From Mycolicibacterium vulneris (GTDB lineage: Bacteria; Actinomycetota; Actinomycetes; Mycobacteriales; Mycobacteriaceae): a stretch of 64,000 nt of DNA. The DNA is taken from the NCBI RefSeq assembly GCF_002104765.1, contig NZ_NCXM01000001.1, positions 186,001 to 250,000 on the forward strand, read 5' to 3'. Shown here piece after piece: positions 35,507 to 48,544 of this stretch. The position numbers and the translations under genes are program-made. The first letter of the stretch is position 1. Every line of letters begins with the position of its first letter. Below the pieces are notes generated by a model. The model saw only the letters and a list, made by a program, of their open reading frames with translations, had not been told where the DNA came from and searched no databases.

Positions 35507-36226
35507 GTGGCAGAGCAAATCACGGCTGTGAGCGTCAAAATGGATGGGCGCAAGCGGCGCTGGCATCAACACAAAGTGGAGCGTCGTAACGAGCTGGTCG
35601 ACGGCACGATTGACGCGATTCGCCGGCTGGGTGGCACGCTGAGCATGGACGAGATCGCCGCCGAGATCGGGGTCTCCAAGACGGTGCTCTACCGCTATTT
35701 CGTCGACAAGAACGACCTGACGACGGCCGTGATGATGCGGTTCACTCAGACCACCCTGATTCCCAATATGGCTGGGGCGCTTACCTCTAACCTCGACGGC
35801 TTCGACCTGACCCGCGAGGTCATCCGCGTGTACGTCGAGACCGTCGCGAACGAGCCCGAGCCATACCGGTTCGTGATGTCCAACAACTCGGCCAGCAAAA
35901 GCAAAGTCATCGCCGATTCCGAGCGGATCATCGCGCGCATGCTCGCGGTGCTGATGCGCCGACGCATGCAACACGCCGGAATGGACACCGGTGGCGCGGA
36001 ACCGTGGGCGTATTTGATCGTCGGCGGCGTGCAACTGGCCACCCACTCCTGGATGTCGTACCCGCGAATGAGTCGCGATGAACTGATCGACTACCTGACC
36101 ATGCTGAGCTGGAATGCCCTCAAGGGGATCGTCGAGGTCGGCGGGTCGCTGGAGAAATTCCGCGAGGAGCCTCATCCTGCACCGACCGTGCCGCCCCCCG
36201 CGCGTCAGGACGACTTCGGAGTCTGA
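35507..36226 (+). CDS. TetR-family regulator (Rv0472c-like)
   Basis: 239 residues from GTG 35507 (VAEQITAVSVKMDGRKRRW). HTH at about residues 30-75: ELVDGTIDAIRRLGG, LSMDEIAAEIGVSKTVLYRYFVDKNDL (in two blocks). The ligand-binding domain includes EPYRFVMSN and AEPWAYLIVGGVQLATHSWM. In M. tuberculosis the orthologue is annotated as MadR, a regulator of acyl-lipid (mycolate/desA) content, if I recall correctly. It lies directly upstream of pcaA on the same strand. Homologues start at the same residues. Confidence 0.9.
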   Translation: MAEQITAVSVKMDGRKRRWHQHKVERRNELVDGTIDAIRRLGGTLSMDEIAAEIGVSKTVLYRYFVDKNDLTTAVMMRFTQTTLIPNMAGALTSNLDGFDLTREVIRVYVETVANEPEPYRFVMSNNSASKSKVIADSERIIARMLAVLMRRRMQHAGMDTGGAEPWAYLIVGGVQLATHSWMSYPRMSRDELIDYLTMLSWNALKGIVEVGGSLEKFREEPHPAPTVPPPARQDDFGV

Positions 36227-36412
36227 AGAGGGCTCGTCCCACTGCACCGGTTCTGAGGATCACGCGCGCCCCGTGTGAGGCTGGGGACGCCCCTCGGGAG
36301 GGCGACTAGGCCCGTTACCGGGACTAGCATGCAGGGGGTATCGGGGGATATTGCGGGGTTGCCGTTCGGCCGTATACCCCTGTCCCCCGCATATAGGAAG
36401 GCTCTTGTCGAC
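36227..36412 (+). promoter_or_regulatory. pcaA upstream region
   Basis: 186 bp between the TetR stop and pcaA ATG, likely containing the pcaA promoter. AGGAAGG (36396-36402) is about 10 bases upstream of the ATG at 36413 and acts as ribosome binding site. An open frame continues upstream of that ATG but is not homologous to PcaA. Confidence 0.4.
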
Positions 36413-37276
36413 ATGTCTGTGCAGCTCACGCCGCATTTCGGAAATGTGCAAGCCCATTACGACTTGTCCGACGACTTCTTCCGGCTGTTCCTGGATCCCA
36501 CCCAGACCTATAGCTGCGCCTACTTCGAGCGTGACGACATGACCCTCGAGCAGGCGCAGATCGCCAAAATCGACCTGGCGCTGGGAAAGCTGAAGCTCGA
36601 GCCCGGGATGACGCTGCTGGACATCGGCTGCGGCTGGGGAGCCACCCTGCGGCGCGCCATCGAGAACTACGACGTCAACGTCGTCGGCCTGACGCTCTCG
36701 GAGAACCAGGCCGAACACGTGCAGAAGTCCTTCGACCAGATGGACACCACCCGCACCAGGCGGGTGCTGCTTGAAGGCTGGGAGCGATTCCACGAGCCGG
36801 TGGACCGCATCGTGTCGATCGGCGCGTTCGAGCACTTCGGCCGCCAGCGCTACGGCCGCTTCTTCAAGATGGCCTACAACGTGCTGCCGCCCGGCGGAGT
36901 CATGTTGCTGCACACCATCGTTCGGCCCTCGTTCAAGGAGGCCCGGGCCAAGGGCATGACGCTGACACGTGAGATCGTCCAGTTTTCGCAATTCATCCTG
37001 TCCGAGATTTTCCCCGGTGGCTGGCTGCCGACGCCCCAGACCGTCGGCGAATACGGAGTCACGGTGGGCTTCGAGTTGACCCGCGTGCAGTCGCTGCAGC
37101 TGCACTACGCCAGGACACTGGACCTGTGGGCCGAGGCCCTCGGGGCGAATCGCGAGCAGGCCCTGGCCATGCAGTCCCAAGAGGTCTACGACCGTTACGT
37201 GAAGTACCTCACCGGCTGCGCGAAGCTGTTCCGCGAGGGCTATACCGACGTCAATCAGTTCACGCTGGAGAAGTAA
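36413..37276 (+). CDS. pcaA: Mycolic acid cyclopropane synthase PcaA
   Basis: 287 residues. SAM-dependent proximal cis-cyclopropanation of alpha-mycolates, required for cording and persistence in M. tuberculosis. MSVQLTPHFGNVQAHYDLSD is identical in the H37Rv protein as I remember; SAM-binding [37 protein letters not shown], and the C-terminus DVNQFTLEK. The start ATG is set by this homology and an AGGAAGG ten bases upstream. It converges on umaA with a strong shared terminator between. Confidence 0.95.
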   Translation: MSVQLTPHFGNVQAHYDLSDDFFRLFLDPTQTYSCAYFERDDMTLEQAQIAKIDLALGKLKLEPGMTLLDIGCGWGATLRRAIENYDVNVVGLTLSENQAEHVQKSFDQMDTTRTRRVLLEGWERFHEPVDRIVSIGAFEHFGRQRYGRFFKMAYNVLPPGGVMLLHTIVRPSFKEARAKGMTLTREIVQFSQFILSEIFPGGWLPTPQTVGEYGVTVGFELTRVQSLQLHYARTLDLWAEALGANREQALAMQSQEVYDRYVKYLTGCAKLFREGYTDVNQFTLEK

Positions 37277-37287
37277 CCGGCTCGCTG

Positions 37288-37335
37288 AAAGCAATTCGGC
37301 CCCGAACGGTGTTCCGTTCGGGGCCGAATTGCTTT
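37288..37335. terminator. Bidirectional intrinsic terminator between pcaA and umaA
   Basis: Perfect 22-bp inverted repeat: AAAGCAATTCGGCCCCGAAC GG (37288-37309), loop TGTT, complement at 37314-37335 ending GCTTT. A-rich flank on one side and T-rich on the other make it functional from both directions. It sits between the convergent pcaA (stop 37276) and umaA (stop 37338). Confidence 0.9.
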
Positions 37336-37337
37336 GG

Positions 37338-38219
<882 letters not shown>

Positions 38220-38292
38220 CTATTTAACGCGAGCATACTAACCGATTCGTCAATAGGCGGCCATCCCGGCACGGTGCGTCATCAGTTGTTAC

Positions 38293-39156
38293 TCAGTAGG
38301 TATAAAAGCCCTGGCCCGTCTTCTTGCCCAGCCGGCCGGCCTCCACCATGCGCAGCAGCAGCGGCGGCGGGCCGTACTGCGGTTCCTTGAACTCCTCGAA
38401 CATCTTGTCCGCGATCAGCTTCAAGGTGTCCAGACCGACCAGGTCGGACAGCCGCAGCGGACCCATCGGGTGCGACAGCCCGGCTACCACGGCCTTGTCG
38501 ACGTCCTCGACGGTGGCGAAACCGGCTTCCACCATGCGGATCGCCGATAGCAAGTACGGGACCAGCAGCGCATTCACCACGAAGCCGGACCGGTCGGAGC
38601 AGCGGACGACCTGCTTGCCCAGCACCGCGCTCGCGAATTCCTCGGTGCGCGCGGCGGCGGCGGCGTCGGTGACCAGTGTGCTGACCAGCTCGACCAGCGG
38701 CAGCACCGGCACGGGGTTGAAGAAGTGCAGCCCCAGCACGCGTTGCGGGTTCTTGGTGGCCGCGGCGATCTTCATGATCGGGATGCTGGAGGTGTTGGAC
38801 GCGAGAACCGCGTCGGGGTCCGTGATGACCTTGTCGAGTTCGGCGAAGACCTGCGCCTTGACGGCGTCGTCTTCGATGATCGCCTCGATGACCAGTTGGC
38901 GATCGGCGAGGTCCTTCAGGTCGGTGGTGAAGGTGAGCTTGCTCAGCGCCCGGTCGCGTTCCCGCTCGGTCACCTTGCCGGCGCTGACGCCGCGCTCCAG
39001 CGACTTCACGATGCGGTTGCGTCCGGCCGTGATGAGGGCCTCGGTGGTCTCGAACACGGTCACGTCGACCCCGGCGCGGACCGAGACCTCGGCGATGCCG
39101 GACCCCATCTGGCCGGCGCCGACAACTCCTACCCGCTGGATCGTTGCGTCACTCAC
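38293..39156 (-). CDS. fadB2: 3-hydroxybutyryl-CoA dehydrogenase FadB2
   Basis: 287 residues from GTG 39156. NAD(P)-dependent interconversion of acetoacetyl-CoA and 3-hydroxybutyryl-CoA. Rossmann motif VGVVGAGQMGSGIAEV, ASNTSSIPI, catalytic His/Glu in LGLHFFNPVPVLPLVELV, then GFVVNALLVPYL and the C-terminal GLSHPMGPLRLSDLVGLD and RLGKKTGQGFYTY. It lies downstream of the isocitrate lyase gene with a hairpin between, so partly independent expression is possible, but both serve fatty-acid carbon use. Confidence 0.96.
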   Translation of the reverse strand: MSDATIQRVGVVGAGQMGSGIAEVSVRAGVDVTVFETTEALITAGRNRIVKSLERGVSAGKVTERERDRALSKLTFTTDLKDLADRQLVIEAIIEDDAVKAQVFAELDKVITDPDAVLASNTSSIPIMKIAAATKNPQRVLGLHFFNPVPVLPLVELVSTLVTDAAAAARTEEFASAVLGKQVVRCSDRSGFVVNALLVPYLLSAIRMVEAGFATVEDVDKAVVAGLSHPMGPLRLSDLVGLDTLKLIADKMFEEFKEPQYGPPPLLLRMVEAGRLGKKTGQGFYTY

Positions 39157-39193
39157 TGATTTCTCTCCGGTGTCGTATCGTCTTGCACCGCAA

Positions 39194-39227
39194 TAGGCCC
39201 CGCCCAGGTTTAGCTGGGCGGGGCCTA
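39194..39227 (-). terminator. Hairpin between isocitrate lyase and fadB2
   Basis: Perfect 14-bp stem TAGGCCCCGCCCAG (39194-39207) with complement at 39214-39227, loop 6 nt. On the minus strand it follows the aceA stop by 43 bp. The run after it (TTGCGG) is poor in U, so termination may be partial. Confidence 0.65.
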
Positions 39228-39270
39228 CGCTACTTCATCTGATTTTCAAGGCGCGGCTTGCGCCGCGGAC

Positions 39271-40557
39271 TCAGTGAAACTGGCCCTCTTCGGTGGAGCC
39301 GGTCAGCGCGGTGGTAGACGAGGTCGGGTCCACCGTGGTGGCGATGCGGTCGAAGTAACCGGCACCGACCTCACGCTGATGCTTGGTGGCGGTGTAGCCA
39401 CGCTCCTCGGCGGCGAACTCGCGCTCCTGCAGCTCGACGTAAGCGCTCATCTGGTTGCGGGCGTAGCCGTAGGCCAGATCGAACATCGAGTAGTTCAAGG
39501 CGTGGAAGCCGGCCAGCGTGATGAACTGGAACTTGAATCCCATTGCCGCGAGCTCCTTTTGGAACTTCGCGATGGTGGAGTCGTCCAGGTGCTTGCGCCA
39601 GTTGAACGACGGCGAGCAGTTGTACGCCAGCATCTGGTCCGGGAACTCGGACTTGACGCCCTCGGCGAACTTGGCGGCGAGCTCGAGGTCCGGAGTGCCG
39701 GTCTCCATCCAGATCAGGTCGGAGAAGGGCGCGTAGGCCTTGGCCCGGGCGATGCAGGGCTCGAGGCCGTTGCGGACCCGGTAGAAGCCCTCCTTGGTGC
39801 GCTCACCGGTGATGAACGGCTGGTCGCGCTCGTCGACGTCGGAGGTGATCAGCGTGGCGGCCTCGGCGTCGGTCCGGGCGATGACGACGGTCGGAACGTC
39901 GCACACGTCGGCGGCCAGGCGGGCCGAGGTCAGGGTGCGGATGTGCTGCTGGGTCGGGATCAGCACCTTGCCACCCAGGTGGCCACACTTCTTCTCCGAG
40001 GCCAGCTGGTCCTCCCAGTGCGATCCCGCCACACCGGCGGCGATCATGGCCTTCTGCAGCTCGTAGACGTTGAGCGCACCACCGAAGCCGGCCTCACCGT
40101 CGGCGACGATCGGCGCCAGCCAGTTCGCCACCGAGGTGTCACCCTCGACCGCGGCGATCTCGTCGGCGCGCAGCAGCGCGTTGTTGATCCGGCGCACCAC
40201 CTGCGGCACCGAGTTGGCCGGGTACAGGCTCTGGTCGGGGTAGGTGTGGCCGGACAGGTTGGCGTCACCGGCGACCTGCCAACCGGACAGGTAGATGGCC
40301 TTCAGGCCGGCGCGCACCTGCTGCACGGCCATGTTGCCGGTCAGGGCGCCGAGCGCGTTGATGTACTCCAGGTCGTGGAGCTGCTCCCACAGCACCTCGG
40401 CGCCGCGACGGGCCAGGGTGGCCTCCTCGACGACGGTGCCCTGCAGGGCGACGACGTCCTTGGCGGTGTAGGTCCGGGTGACATCCTTCCAACGCGGGTT
40501 GGTGTCCCAGTCCTTCTGGATCTGTTCGGCGCTCTTGGGGGTGCCAACGACAGACAT
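39271..40557 (-). CDS. aceA: Isocitrate lyase
   Basis: 428 residues. First enzyme of the glyoxylate shunt, cleaving isocitrate to glyoxylate and succinate; also acts as methylisocitrate lyase in M. tuberculosis (Icl1, Rv0467). Catalytic loop [11 protein letters not shown] with the nucleophilic Cys, [44 protein letters not shown]. Of the short ~430-residue Icl1 type. The 266-bp upstream region separates it from the FatA-like gene, and the regulator RamB is encoded 1.2 kb away, which fits the known RamB control of icl1. Confidence 0.97.
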   Translation of the reverse strand: MSVVGTPKSAEQIQKDWDTNPRWKDVTRTYTAKDVVALQGTVVEEATLARRGAEVLWEQLHDLEYINALGALTGNMAVQQVRAGLKAIYLSGWQVAGDANLSGHTYPDQSLYPANSVPQVVRRINNALLRADEIAAVEGDTSVANWLAPIVADGEAGFGGALNVYELQKAMIAAGVAGSHWEDQLASEKKCGHLGGKVLIPTQQHIRTLTSARLAADVCDVPTVVIARTDAEAATLITSDVDERDQPFITGERTKEGFYRVRNGLEPCIARAKAYAPFSDLIWMETGTPDLELAAKFAEGVKSEFPDQMLAYNCSPSFNWRKHLDDSTIAKFQKELAAMGFKFQFITLAGFHALNYSMFDLAYGYARNQMSAYVELQEREFAAEERGYTATKHQREVGAGYFDRIATTVDPTSSTTALTGSTEEGQFH

Positions 40558-40823
40558 TGGGCATGCTCCTTCACGATCTTCACTACTGAGTTGCTGGACG
40601 CCTCACCGGCGGTAGCTAGGGGTTCAACTTCACTGGTGTGCTAACTCGAAGATGACACAGCTCATATGGGCCGGTCCACCCGTTTCAGTTGCCAATTTAA
40701 GCAACGGGAACGCGGGAATTTGCGAAGCTTGCTAAGTTGCTAACTAACTTAACCGTTTCAGAAGCTACCCGCCGGTAACAAGAACGCGCAGGTCAACGGC
40801 GGTTAACGGGACGCTTGTCCGAT
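40558..40823 (-). promoter_or_regulatory. aceA promoter region with repeated GCTAA/GCAA-type elements
   Basis: 266 bp, AT-richer than the surroundings. Around 40688-40755 there are recurrent short motifs: TTGCCAATTTAAGCAA (40689-40704, an imperfect inverted repeat TTGC...GCAA), AATTTGCGAAGCTTGCTAAG and TTGCTAACTAACTTAACC. RamB sites in corynebacteria are TTTGCAAA-like, so these are candidates for RamB or RpoE/SigB-linked control of the glyoxylate shunt. Assignment is inference from motif resemblance and context. Confidence 0.4.
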
Positions 40824-41621
40824 TTAACGAGCAAAGATCGCGGCGACGGCTTTCGCCTCGTCGCCGACGGCGTATGTGAGCGTTGTAACAGTGCGATCGG
40901 CCAGCTCGGGGCCGAATTGTTCGGTGGATCCGGCCGGGTGAACGTGCGAGATGATCTCCAGCTTGTCGCCCAGCGCCACCGGCGCCTCGTGCTCGATCGT
41001 GATGCGCAGCGGCGGCTGCATCACTTCCGGGTGCGACGCCAGGTAGTCCTCGATCACGCTCCAGTACACGGAGTTGTTCATGTGGTCGAACAGGTCGATG
41101 TCGGTGACCCGGACCGGGAACTCGTGGATCTCGACCGCGTCGTCGCGGCGCGCCGGCTTCAGATAGGGCTTCCAGCGCAGCCGGTCCACGGAGGTCGTCT
41201 TGTGCAGGCCGGCCAGGAAGTCGTCGGCGATGCGCGAGGGCATCTGGGTCTCGCGGTTGATGTTGATCCAGAACGCCTCGGACTCGATCAGCCCCTCGCT
41301 GCGCTTCCCATCGATGCGAACCCGCATCTCACACCAGCGGTTCGAGGTGCCCGAACACCATCTGCGCAGGCGCAGCATGTCGTTGAACTCGATCGGCCGG
41401 ATCAGGTCGAGCATGGTGCGCCGGACGATCCACAGCGGGTGGGTCTCCTCGAAGCCCATCTCGCGCAGCTGGTCCTGGCCGATGTCCTGGATGTGGCGCG
41501 CGGAGGCGTCCAGCCGCAACCGGCCCGTGCGGTCGATGTCGCCGACCCGCAACGGCCACTGGCGATCGAAAACGTCAGGGTGACCGTCGGGCACCGGCAT
41601 CAGTTGTTTATCCAGGCTCAC
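40824..41621 (-). CDS. Acyl-ACP thioesterase-like double hot-dog protein (Rv0466-like)
   Basis: 265 residues from GTG 41621 (VSLDKQLMPVPDGHPDVFD). FatA/FatB-type thioesterase with two hot-dog repeats: WPLRVGDIDRTGRLRLDASARHIQD and FPVRVTDIDLFDHMNNSVYWSVIEDYL (the DxxxHMNN helix with likely catalytic Asp, Asn, His). VRRTMLDLIRPIEFNDM follows the plant FatA pattern. Substrate unknown. It is divergent from ramB with a 160-bp intergenic region. Open frame upstream to 41687 is not homologous. Confidence 0.9.
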   Translation of the reverse strand: MSLDKQLMPVPDGHPDVFDRQWPLRVGDIDRTGRLRLDASARHIQDIGQDQLREMGFEETHPLWIVRRTMLDLIRPIEFNDMLRLRRWCSGTSNRWCEMRVRIDGKRSEGLIESEAFWININRETQMPSRIADDFLAGLHKTTSVDRLRWKPYLKPARRDDAVEIHEFPVRVTDIDLFDHMNNSVYWSVIEDYLASHPEVMQPPLRITIEHEAPVALGDKLEIISHVHPAGSTEQFGPELADRTVTTLTYAVGDEAKAVAAIFAR

Positions 41622-41781
41622 GGCGTCGCTCCCCGATTCCTCCTTGTGGTCACCCCAAGCTAAGGCCTGAGGCCCCGGTCGAATCATGCCAACGAGGTGC
41701 GCCGAATACCAATTTCGACGCGACCGCCTGCGATGCCAAGTCTGCGAACCATATCTTCACATAACCGGTAACCTCGGTGAA
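41622..41781. promoter_or_regulatory. Divergent promoter region of the thioesterase gene and ramB
   Basis: 160 bp between two divergent GTG starts. AT-rich spots at about 41750-41770 (CATATCTTCACATAACCGGTAACC) may carry the ramB -10 region. No RamB-like TTTGCAAA repeat was certain, so autoregulation cannot be judged. Confidence 0.35.
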
Positions 41782-43206
<1,425 letters not shown>

Positions 43207-43252
43207 GCCCGCCGGCGACGATGCAGAGCGAAGCGATGAGGAGGAGCGGCGC
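43207..43252 (+). repeat. MIRU-type repeat between ramB and the AhpD-like gene (copy C)
   Basis: 46 bp between the ramB TGA (43204-43206) and the next ATG (43253). Reads CCGGCGACGATGCAGAGCGA then AGCGATGAGGAGGAGCGGCGC. The core is the same as copies A, B and D; this is the only one in plus orientation, but as in the others it follows the direction of its genes. Confidence 0.85.
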
Positions 43253-43819
43253 ATGAGCGGCGCGCTGGAGGGACGCATCCCGCCGGGGCGGTTACGCGAA
43301 CTGGGACCGGTCAATTGGGTGATCGCGAAGCTGGGTGCGCGCACCGTGGCCGCCCCGGAGATGCATCTGTTCACCACGCTGGGTCAGCGCCGGTTGCTGT
43401 TCTGGACGTGGCTGGCGTACGGGGGCCGGCTGCTGCGCGGCAAGCTTCCCACCATCGACACCGAACTGGTGATCCTGCGGGTCGCGCATCTGCGCGGGTG
43501 TGAATACGAGCTGCAACATCACCGCCGGATGGCCCGCAAAGCCGGGCTGGATGCGGACCTGCAGGCCGCCATCTTCGCGTGGCCCGAGAAGCTCGACCCG
43601 GTCGATGCCCGCCTGACCGTGCGTCAGCAGGCGCTGCTGGCGGCCACCGACGAGTTCGTCAAAGACCGGACCGTCACCGCCGACACCTGGCGGCAGTTGG
43701 CGACTCACCTGGATCGGCGGCAGCTGATCGAATTCTGTTTACTCGCAAGCCAATACGACGGCCTCGCAGCGACCATGTCGGCGCTCGACATCCCGCTGGA
43801 CCATCCGCGCCAGCTATAG
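43253..43819 (+). CDS. Carboxymuconolactone decarboxylase/AhpD-like protein (Rv0464c-like)
   Basis: 188 residues. CMD domain: LPTIDTELVILRVAHLRGCEYELQHHRRMA. The AhpD CxxC is replaced by CEYE with downstream His pair, so peroxidase activity of the AhpD type is unlikely; homologues are annotated as CMD family or 4-carboxymuconolactone decarboxylase-like. Substrate unknown. The start ATG follows a MIRU-type repeat that supplies GAGGAGGAG. Its last 6 bp overlap the convergent small membrane protein gene. Confidence 0.85.
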   Translation: MSGALEGRIPPGRLRELGPVNWVIAKLGARTVAAPEMHLFTTLGQRRLLFWTWLAYGGRLLRGKLPTIDTELVILRVAHLRGCEYELQHHRRMARKAGLDADLQAAIFAWPEKLDPVDARLTVRQQALLAATDEFVKDRTVTADTWRQLATHLDRRQLIEFCLLASQYDGLAATMSALDIPLDHPRQL

Positions 43820-44095
43820 GTAGACGTCGGCGAGGACGGCCAGCGTCAGAATCACCGGGAGCACCGGAAGCGCGAAGGCGAACACCGCCCATGCCTGCTT
43901 GCCGCGCCGGCGCTGCCGCACGGCCCACAGCGCGGCGCCGATCCCCAGCACCACCGAGGCCAGCAGCACCAGCGGGGCCCACTGGCCGGCCGTCGCGTTA
44001 TCGCCGTTCGAAATGGCCAGCAACCAAAGGACATAACCGGTCGCCAGGCCACCGACGGCACCCGCGATGGCCTGGGGGGTGAGGGTGCGCATCAT
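43814..44095 (-). CDS. Small membrane protein (Rv0463-like)
   Basis: 93 residues, start ATG 44095 or 44092 (both MMRTL). Three hydrophobic segments: AIAGAVGGLATGYVLWLLAI, WAPLVLLASVVLGIGAALWAV, and [20 protein letters not shown], with the basic loop RQRRRGKQ. Function unknown. It is 8 bp after lpd on the same strand and would be cotranscribed. Confidence 0.82.
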   Translation of the reverse strand: MMRTLTPQAIAGAVGGLATGYVLWLLAISNGDNATAGQWAPLVLLASVVLGIGAALWAVRQRRRGKQAWAVFAFALPVLPVILTLAVLADVYL

Positions 44096-44103
44096 CTCTT
44101 GTC

Positions 44104-45501
<1,398 letters not shown>

Positions 45502-45549
45502 GAGCCCACCCTAGTTGGCCACCACCCTTGGTGGCCGCCCGGGCGAGCG

Positions 45550-46137
45550 TCAATACGGAATGACGCCGACAAGGCAGTGGCCCACCCGCTCGCAGTGGTA
45601 ATAGCCGTACAGCGGCGCCGCGGCGACCAGCGCGGCGAACGGCCCGGACATCATCGCCACCGAGAGCGCCGAAATCAGCGGCCGGCCCTGGGTCATCGCC
45701 AGCATCACCCCACCGACGATGCACACCACCACATAGACCAGGACCACGAACAGCGCCGCGGTCTTGTCGACCGAGTGATACCACCAATAGAACAGCCCCA
45801 GCCCGATCACGGCCGCCGCGGCCCACACGCCGAGCAGCACCAGGACCAACTTCCACCACTTGAGGTAGAGGTACCGGCCGGGCACGTTCACCGGTTGCAC
45901 CGGGCCGGCGGGTTCGGCCGATTCCGGCTCGCCGGCATCCGGGGTGGGCGTCGCCGCCGAGTCTTCGGCGGTGGCCGCAGGCTCGGACTCGGCTACGGCG
46001 GGGTGCTCGCCCGTGTCGTCATCAAAATCGGGGACCCAGGACTGGGTACCGGTGTGCTCGGCGTCGTCCTCGTCATCCGAGAAGTCCGGCACGAATACCT
46101 CGGTGCCCGGGTGCGAGGCGTCCTTGTCGTCAGGCAC
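45550..46137 (-). CDS. Acidic membrane protein (Rv0461-like)
   Basis: 195 residues. Hydrophilic acidic N-terminus with two related repeats (TEVFVPDFSDDEDDAEH, TQSWVPDFDDDTGEH), then four hydrophobic segments: LKWWKLVLVLLGVWAAAAVIG and GLGLFYWWY, then ALFVVLVYVVVCIVGGVMLA, and PFAALVAAAPLYGYYHCE. Function unknown. Overlaps the upstream small membrane protein gene by 8 bp; it forms a mini-operon with that gene and perhaps lpdC. Confidence 0.82.
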   Translation of the reverse strand: MPDDKDASHPGTEVFVPDFSDDEDDAEHTGTQSWVPDFDDDTGEHPAVAESEPAATAEDSAATPTPDAGEPESAEPAGPVQPVNVPGRYLYLKWWKLVLVLLGVWAAAAVIGLGLFYWWYHSVDKTAALFVVLVYVVVCIVGGVMLAMTQGRPLISALSVAMMSGPFAALVAAAPLYGYYHCERVGHCLVGVIPY

Positions 46138-46408
46138 CGGCGGTCACCCGCAACGCGATCAGCACGCCGAACCAGCCCGGCGCCACCGACAGCAGAAACG
46201 CGCCCAGCATGGTGACCCAGCGGCGTCCGGAAAACAGGATCGTCGTCAGCCCGACGACGCTGAGGATGCCGACCACCGACGCGATCGCGATGCCCGGGCG
46301 GACGCTGGTGTGGACGGCCACGCTGCACGCCACACCCGCCAAAAGGCCGACCGCACTACCGATCAGCATGGCGCTGGCCAACAACCAGGGGCGCGGAAGA
46401 GGGATCAC
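46130..46408 (-). CDS. Small membrane protein (Rv0460-like)
   Basis: 92 residues from GTG 46408 (VIPLPRPWLLASAML). Three hydrophobic stretches: WLLASAMLIGSAVGLLAGVACSV, GIAIASVVGILSVVGLTTIL and MLGAFLLSVAPGWFGVLIAL. Function unknown. The GTG was chosen because the upstream continuation is low-complexity Arg-rich and overlaps the next gene. Stop overlaps the next start by 8 bp. Confidence 0.78.
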   Translation of the reverse strand: MIPLPRPWLLASAMLIGSAVGLLAGVACSVAVHTSVRPGIAIASVVGILSVVGLTTILFSGRRWVTMLGAFLLSVAPGWFGVLIALRVTAGA

Positions 46409-46427
46409 TTCCCCGACTGTACTGCGG

Positions 46428-46895
46428 CTACCGGCGCGGGGGGCATGTCGCCGAGGCCGTGTCAGCCACCACCGCGCCCCGCGCCCCGGGGCGTTCACCG
46501 CGTTCGTAGTCGGCGCCGGTGATCACCGCCGCGGTGGCCAGCGACGCCTGCTCTTCGTCGGTGAAGACGCGACCGCGAGACAGGAACCGGACCCCGTCGG
46601 GCGCCTCCAGGCTGAACCCGCCGCCGCGGCCCGGCACCACATCGATGACCAGTTGGGTGTGCTTGTCGCGATAGTGGGCCGTGTACTGCGGGCCCGAAAT
46701 CCACACCGGCACGCCGTCCGTCCCGACGTCGAGCACGCCGAGCAACACGTCGCGGTCCCCGACGAGGAAGTCGCCGAGCGGGTAACACATCGGCGACGAG
46801 CCGTCGCAGCAGCCGCCGGACTGGTGAAACATCACCGGGCCGTGGGTGGCCTGCAGCCGCGTCAGCACCTCGGCGGCCGGGGCGGTGATGACCAC
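46428..46895 (-). CDS. DUF779 protein (Rv0459-like)
   Basis: 155 residues from GTG 46895 (VVITAPAAEVLTRL). DUF779 hallmark GPVMFHQSGGCCDGSSPMCYP with conserved Cys cluster and VLLGVLDVG, QLVIDVVPGRGGGFSLE. This family is regularly encoded beside aldehyde dehydrogenases, as here, and may assist aldehyde handling. The MIRU-type repeat upstream ends in ATGATG (46909-46904), but that frame hits a stop after 15 codons, so the start must be a GTG inside. C-terminal tail is poorly conserved. Confidence 0.82.
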   Translation of the reverse strand: MVITAPAAEVLTRLQATHGPVMFHQSGGCCDGSSPMCYPLGDFLVGDRDVLLGVLDVGTDGVPVWISGPQYTAHYRDKHTQLVIDVVPGRGGGFSLEAPDGVRFLSRGRVFTDEEQASLATAAVITGADYERGERPGARGAVVADTASATCPPRR

Positions 46896-46909
46896 CCCGG
46901 CAACATCAT

Positions 46910-46963
46910 GGCGCCGCTCCTCCTCATCGCTGCGCTCTGCATCGTCGCCAGCGGGCGGGACCA
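46910..46963 (-). repeat. MIRU-type repeat between aldehyde dehydrogenase and DUF779 genes (copy D)
   Basis: 54 bp between the aldehyde dehydrogenase TGA (46966-46964) and an ATG at 46909. On the minus strand it reads GGCGACGATGCAGAGCGCAG then CGATGAGGAGGAGCGGCGCC. Slightly longer at its 5' end than the other three copies. Its terminal ATG is out of frame with the DUF779 gene. Confidence 0.82.
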
Positions 46964-48487
<1,524 letters not shown>

Positions 48488-48544
48488 CTGCTCTCACCCC
48501 TCACTCGGCTGTGTAATTCACCTCACACTACCGCCGGAGCCACA

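Noticed and set aside
39194..39227. Hairpin after aceA as a regulator binding site
   Set aside because: Its GC-rich stem and position just after a stop fit a terminator better, although the U-tract is weak.
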